In this document: one piece after another, positions 61,006 through 64,000 of the stretch
Layout: each line of letters starts with the position of its first letter
Numbering within the stretch: the first letter of the stretch is position 1
Assembly (NCBI GenBank): GCA_910583835.1
Contig: CAJTYM010000001.1
Coordinates: forward strand, 166,987-230,986
Direction of reading: 5' to 3'
Origin: an uncultured Lachnospiraceae bacterium
GTDB lineage: Bacteria > Bacillota > Clostridia > Lachnospirales > Lachnospiraceae
DNA length: 64,000 bases
Position numbers and translations under genes: made by a program
The notes under the pieces: generated by a model
What the model saw: the letters and a program-made list of their open reading frames with translations, nothing else
Told to the model about the DNA's origin: nothing
Databases searched by the model: none

Positions 61006-62182
61006 GAAGATTTTAGGCAGGAAATCCACCTGGATTGCTTTTGGAATTCTGATATTATTGGTGCTTCTCTGTGGATTTGGCAATTTAATGGGAAATTTTT
61101 ATGTGGAGGGGCAGAAAGTTGACACCCACTATAATATGAATCAAAAGGAATGCAATGCCCTTCGGCAGATGAAAGGGCAGAAGCTGGACGATGCTTTTTT
61201 TGAAAGGGCAAGGGATGTGTCGGCAGAAGTAATGAATGGAGCAAAAGACCTGCAGGAACTGCTGGTATCGAAAGACGGCTGGAACAATTACTGCCGTTAT
61301 TATATGCCATATGGGCATGTGGCAGAATTATGTATGCTTATGGAAAAAGAGATGGATAAGATGGATGGAGAATCATTTTACAAGGGCAGGGAAGAACTGC
61401 AGCAGGTAAATTACGAAGACATGAAGATCTCTAAGGAGGAAACAGAGTTCCATCGACAGGAAAATGCGCGGATAAAAACACCGTTTGCCTATGGAAACAT
61501 GAGGGGATTTGAAAGGTTCTTTTCCTTGCAGTACAGCTTAGGAATAATACTTGTTTTTATCGTGGCGGTTTGCCTGGCGCCCTTGTTTGCCGGAGAATAT
61601 ACTTCAAAGATGGACCAGATGATACTGTCCACGAGGTATGGGAAGAATAAAATTATCCTGGCAAAACTGCTGACGGGAATCTCTTTTGCCCTGACTCTTA
61701 CATTGGCGGTATTAGGGCTTACGTTATTGGAAATCAATTTGATATACGGTCTGGAAGGCTGGAATCTTCCGATACAGACGGCGTATCAAGGGTTTGCGCT
61801 GAGCATTCCTATTAATATGCTGCAGATGTTGGGGATTTCCCTGTTGTGCGCCCTGTTTGCCTCCTGCATGGTTGCTGCCTTAGTGATGTTCTTTTCGGTG
61901 AAGATGAAAACGCCGTTTGGCGTGATTATAGTGGCATTTCTTGTTATTTTTGTGCCTATGGTTTTGCTGAATATGGTTCCCGAAGACAGTATATGGTATC
62001 TGTTTGTCAAGGGGACGCCTACCGTAATGATGGAAAGCTGGGTGGGAGTTTCTGAGCGGATGATTCCGTTTGGAAGACACTGCTTTTATTATTTTCAGGC
62101 AATGCCAGTCGTATATGCATGCCTGACAGCAGGGCTTTTTGCATGGAGTTACCGTAGTTTTCGTTGCCATCAGGCAATATAA
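60968..62182 (+). CDS. ABC-2 type transporter permease
   Basis: 404 residues with six membrane helices. The first is near 18-37, then a long extracytoplasmic loop (about 40-175) and five helices after residue 185. CLAPLFAGEYTSKMDQMILSTRYGKNKIILAKLL is the ABC-2 signature. ATG 60968 follows GGAGGAG. It pairs with the ATPase encoded upstream. Substrate is unknown; regulation by the ECF sigma factor is likely. Confidence 0.85.
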   Translation: MREIINLAGYEYKKILGRKSTWIAFGILILLVLLCGFGNLMGNFYVEGQKVDTHYNMNQKECNALRQMKGQKLDDAFFERARDVSAEVMNGAKDLQELLVSKDGWNNYCRYYMPYGHVAELCMLMEKEMDKMDGESFYKGREELQQVNYEDMKISKEETEFHRQENARIKTPFAYGNMRGFERFFSLQYSLGIILVFIVAVCLAPLFAGEYTSKMDQMILSTRYGKNKIILAKLLTGISFALTLTLAVLGLTLLEINLIYGLEGWNLPIQTAYQGFALSIPINMLQMLGISLLCALFASCMVAALVMFFSVKMKTPFGVIIVAFLVIFVPMVLLNMVPEDSIWYLFVKGTPTVMMESWVGVSERMIPFGRHCFYYFQAMPVVYACLTAGLFAWSYRSFRCHQAI

Positions 62183-62289
62183 ATTGTGTTACAATAGAAA
62201 AACTCCAAAAATACAAACAATTGACAAAAGACACATATAAAGATATGATGAATTTGTAGCCAGTAATCTCAACATAAAGGAGAGACGTT

Positions 62290-64000
62290 ATGAAAAATTG
62301 GAAAAAAACACTCATGCTGCTGATGATGTTTTGCCTGATGGCAGGACAGTGTATCGCAGTGCAGGCGGCGCCGAAATCTTCGTCTAAGATTGTCCTCAAT
62401 AAGACATCTTATACACTCAAAAAGGGTAAGTCGGTGCAGCTGAAAGTAACCAAGAACACGTTGGGCAGGAAGAAAAAGATAGAATGGTCAAGCAGCAATG
62501 AAAAGGTTGCAACCGTTTCTGCCAAAGGAAAAGTTAAGGGCAACAAGAATGGAAAAGCTACCATCACAGCGAAGGTGGAAGGCACTAAAGTCAAAGCAAC
62601 GTGCAAAATTGTGGTTGGTACGCCTGTACAGAAAGTAAACTTAAATACCAAATCTGTACAGTTGGAAGTTGGGAAGCAATTTCAGCTGAAATCCAATGTT
62701 TCGCCGAAAAAACCTACCAATAAGAAGGTAATCTATAAGTCTTCCAAGAAATCTGTAGCCACCGTAAGCAAGAAAGGCATGATTAAAGCTTTAAGGAAAG
62801 GGACTACGAAGATTACGGCAGTCGCAGCCGACGGAACAGGGAAAGCGGCAACATGTACGGTGACTGTTAAGAATAAAAGCATTGTTATCAGCGATATCGT
62901 TTTAAATGCTTCAAACCTTAGTTTATTACCAGGGCAGGAAGCAAAATTGTCGGCGAACATCAAGCCAGGCAATGCAACCGATAAAAGCCTGAGCTGGAGC
63001 AGCACGGACAGCAAGGTTGTGACCGTCAATAATGGGACCGTGAAAGCGGTAGGCGAGGGAAATGCCATAGTAAGAGTAACATCCAATAATGGCAAGAGGG
63101 CAGACTGCAGCATCAAGGTATCCTATAAGGACCGCGTCAGCAACCAGACAGAGCTGAACCAGGCGCTTACGAGCAAAATGGTCAGCAACATCGTTTATAC
63201 ATCTGATGCAGCGGGCAAGGTATTGATTCCCGAAGGGGATTATTCAGCCAAGACTTTGGAAATCAATGCCCCCAATGCGGATGTGGAGAATAAAGGGCAG
63301 TTTAAGACAGTGACCATCAATGCCATAGCAGAAAATACTTACGAGGAACACTCCGGCAATGTAATATACTTCAATGCGCCCAAAGGACGCATAGTGGTTG
63401 GGGAAAATGGCGCTGCCACTATCAACTTAAGCAGCAGAGGCAGCCAGAACTTTACGTTGGAGAATAATGGTTATGTCAATGAAGTCAATGTTCCGGGGCA
63501 AACTGTTTTGAAAATTGAGGGCAGCAAGCGGGTTCCCATAACTTTAGGCGCGGGAGCGGCAGGTTCCTCTATCACGACAGCCACTGAGTTGCAGATTGAT
63601 GCAGAAGCAAGCTGGGATATGGTCGTTCTCCCCGGAGGAGAGAATACGAAGGCAACCGTTGATAATGATTCCTGTCTGCCCTCCGTAGCAGGTGTAGGCC
63701 GTATTCCGGTAGCGGTAAGCGATAGCAATGATGTCGTCAATATTACCGCAGAGATGCGCGATGACCTGGGTATTGACCGGGTTGTAGAAGTAACCGGCAA
63801 TGTTCAGGAGTATTATCTGGCAGAAGCTGCCGGGCAGGAGGAAGCTGCAGCAGAGGATGGAGATTCTTCCGATGTCCAGCAGCCCTCCAAACGTGCGGAG
63901 CACGCCAATTGTGCAAAGGCAAAGATAACGATACTGCCGTATACGAAGGGTAACAGCGGCATGAATGATACGAATTACCAGCAGTTCATTGCCGACACGA
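62290..64000 (+). CDS. Secreted Big_2 (bacterial Ig-like) repeat protein, partial
   Basis: The first 570 residues of a longer protein that runs off the window. A signal peptide (basic start, hydrophobic core, cleavage likely after VQA near 29) is followed by three Big_2 domains. Each has a V-x-L-K-x-G-K-x-x-Q-L start and a W-S-S-S(N/D)-x-K-V-A-T-V-x-x-x-G-x-V core (about 35-115, 117-195 and 198-280). A region without a recognised domain follows. Typical Lachnospiraceae surface protein. AAGGAGAGA precedes the ATG. Confidence 0.88.
   Translation, partial: MKNWKKTLMLLMMFCLMAGQCIAVQAAPKSSSKIVLNKTSYTLKKGKSVQLKVTKNTLGRKKKIEWSSSNEKVATVSAKGKVKGNKNGKATITAKVEGTKVKATCKIVVGTPVQKVNLNTKSVQLEVGKQFQLKSNVSPKKPTNKKVIYKSSKKSVATVSKKGMIKALRKGTTKITAVAADGTGKAATCTVTVKNKSIVISDIVLNASNLSLLPGQEAKLSANIKPGNATDKSLSWSSTDSKVVTVNNGTVKAVGEGNAIVRVTSNNGKRADCSIKVSYKDRVSNQTELNQALTSKMVSNIVYTSDAAGKVLIPEGDYSAKTLEINAPNADVENKGQFKTVTINAIAENTYEEHSGNVIYFNAPKGRIVVGENGAATINLSSRGSQNFTLENNGYVNEVNVPGQTVLKIEGSKRVPITLGAGAAGSSITTATELQIDAEASWDMVVLPGGENTKATVDNDSCLPSVAGVGRIPVAVSDSNDVVNITAEMRDDLGIDRVVEVTGNVQEYYLAEAAGQEEAAAEDGDSSDVQQPSKRAEHANCAKAKITILPYTKGNSGMNDTNYQQFIADT

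Overview
The window is chromosomal DNA from a low-GC Firmicute, most likely a member of the Lachnospiraceae (Clostridia). It carries the replication origin with the conserved Firmicute gene order around it. Other pointers are spore-maturation genes (spmA/spmB), the family DUF3881 and DUF4446 next to parAB, and the rsmI-trmN6-ricT-holB-yaaR cluster. The species cannot be fixed from sequence reading alone.

Layout. 1-5.1 kb: gyrB (cut by the window edge), recF, a small S4-domain gene, dnaN and dnaA, all on the minus strand. 5.1-5.65 kb: oriC with DnaA boxes. 5.66-12.9 kb, plus strand: rpmH, rnpA, yidD, yidC, khpB/jag, mnmE, mnmG, rsmG. 12.9-16.6 kb: a hydrolase, a degenerate sensor-kinase-like gene, two perfect parS sites, a 5-unit tandem repeat and other structured repeats. 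16.6-19.9 kb: parA, parB, DUF4446, DUF3881 and tRNA-Arg. 20-22.7 kb: a small accessory patch with an ORF6N-domain gene, a dead copy of it and shared palindromes. 23-35 kb: ordinary Lachnospiraceae genes (membrane proteins, tRNA-Lys, trmB, a D-Ala-D-Ala carboxypeptidase, an AbiE-like pair, an AGCS transporter, spmAB, mgtE). 35.7-43.1 kb: a DUF885 lipoprotein, then the rsmI/trmN6/ricT/holB/yaaR/guanylate-kinase-like operon. 43.2-56.8 kb: inserted accessory DNA. 56.8-64 kb: a SpeA/YaaO-type decarboxylase, an ECF sigma factor with an ABC transporter, and the start of a Big_2 surface protein.

The most striking part is a six-gene minus-strand operon at 47.3-54.75 kb. In transcription order it encodes a Nudix hydrolase, a double-SIS/HAD fusion, a phosphoribosyltransferase-like protein, an ORC/CDC6-type AAA+ ATPase, a protein I do not recognise, and a PfkB-family kinase carrying an inserted cysteine cluster. 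The genes overlap or sit within 10 nt of each other. They look like a self-contained nucleotide/sugar-phosphate chemistry set controlled by a P-loop ATPase, which fits a biological-conflict (defence) system. Beside it lie remnants of an IS200-type transposase and of a C5-cytosine DNA methyltransferase, plus an SNF2 helicase/SWIM pair. The whole block separates the speA/yaaO-like gene from the guanylate-kinase-like gene, which I expect to be neighbours in relatives.

A second theme is repeated, highly structured intergenic DNA. A roughly 200-bp multi-hairpin element occurs at 22.8 and 35.5 kb with compensated stem changes. A 24-bp repeat is shared between 16.0 and 35.4 kb. Short GGAA...TTCC hairpins sit next to three stop codons. 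A branched inverted-repeat element lies before mnmE.
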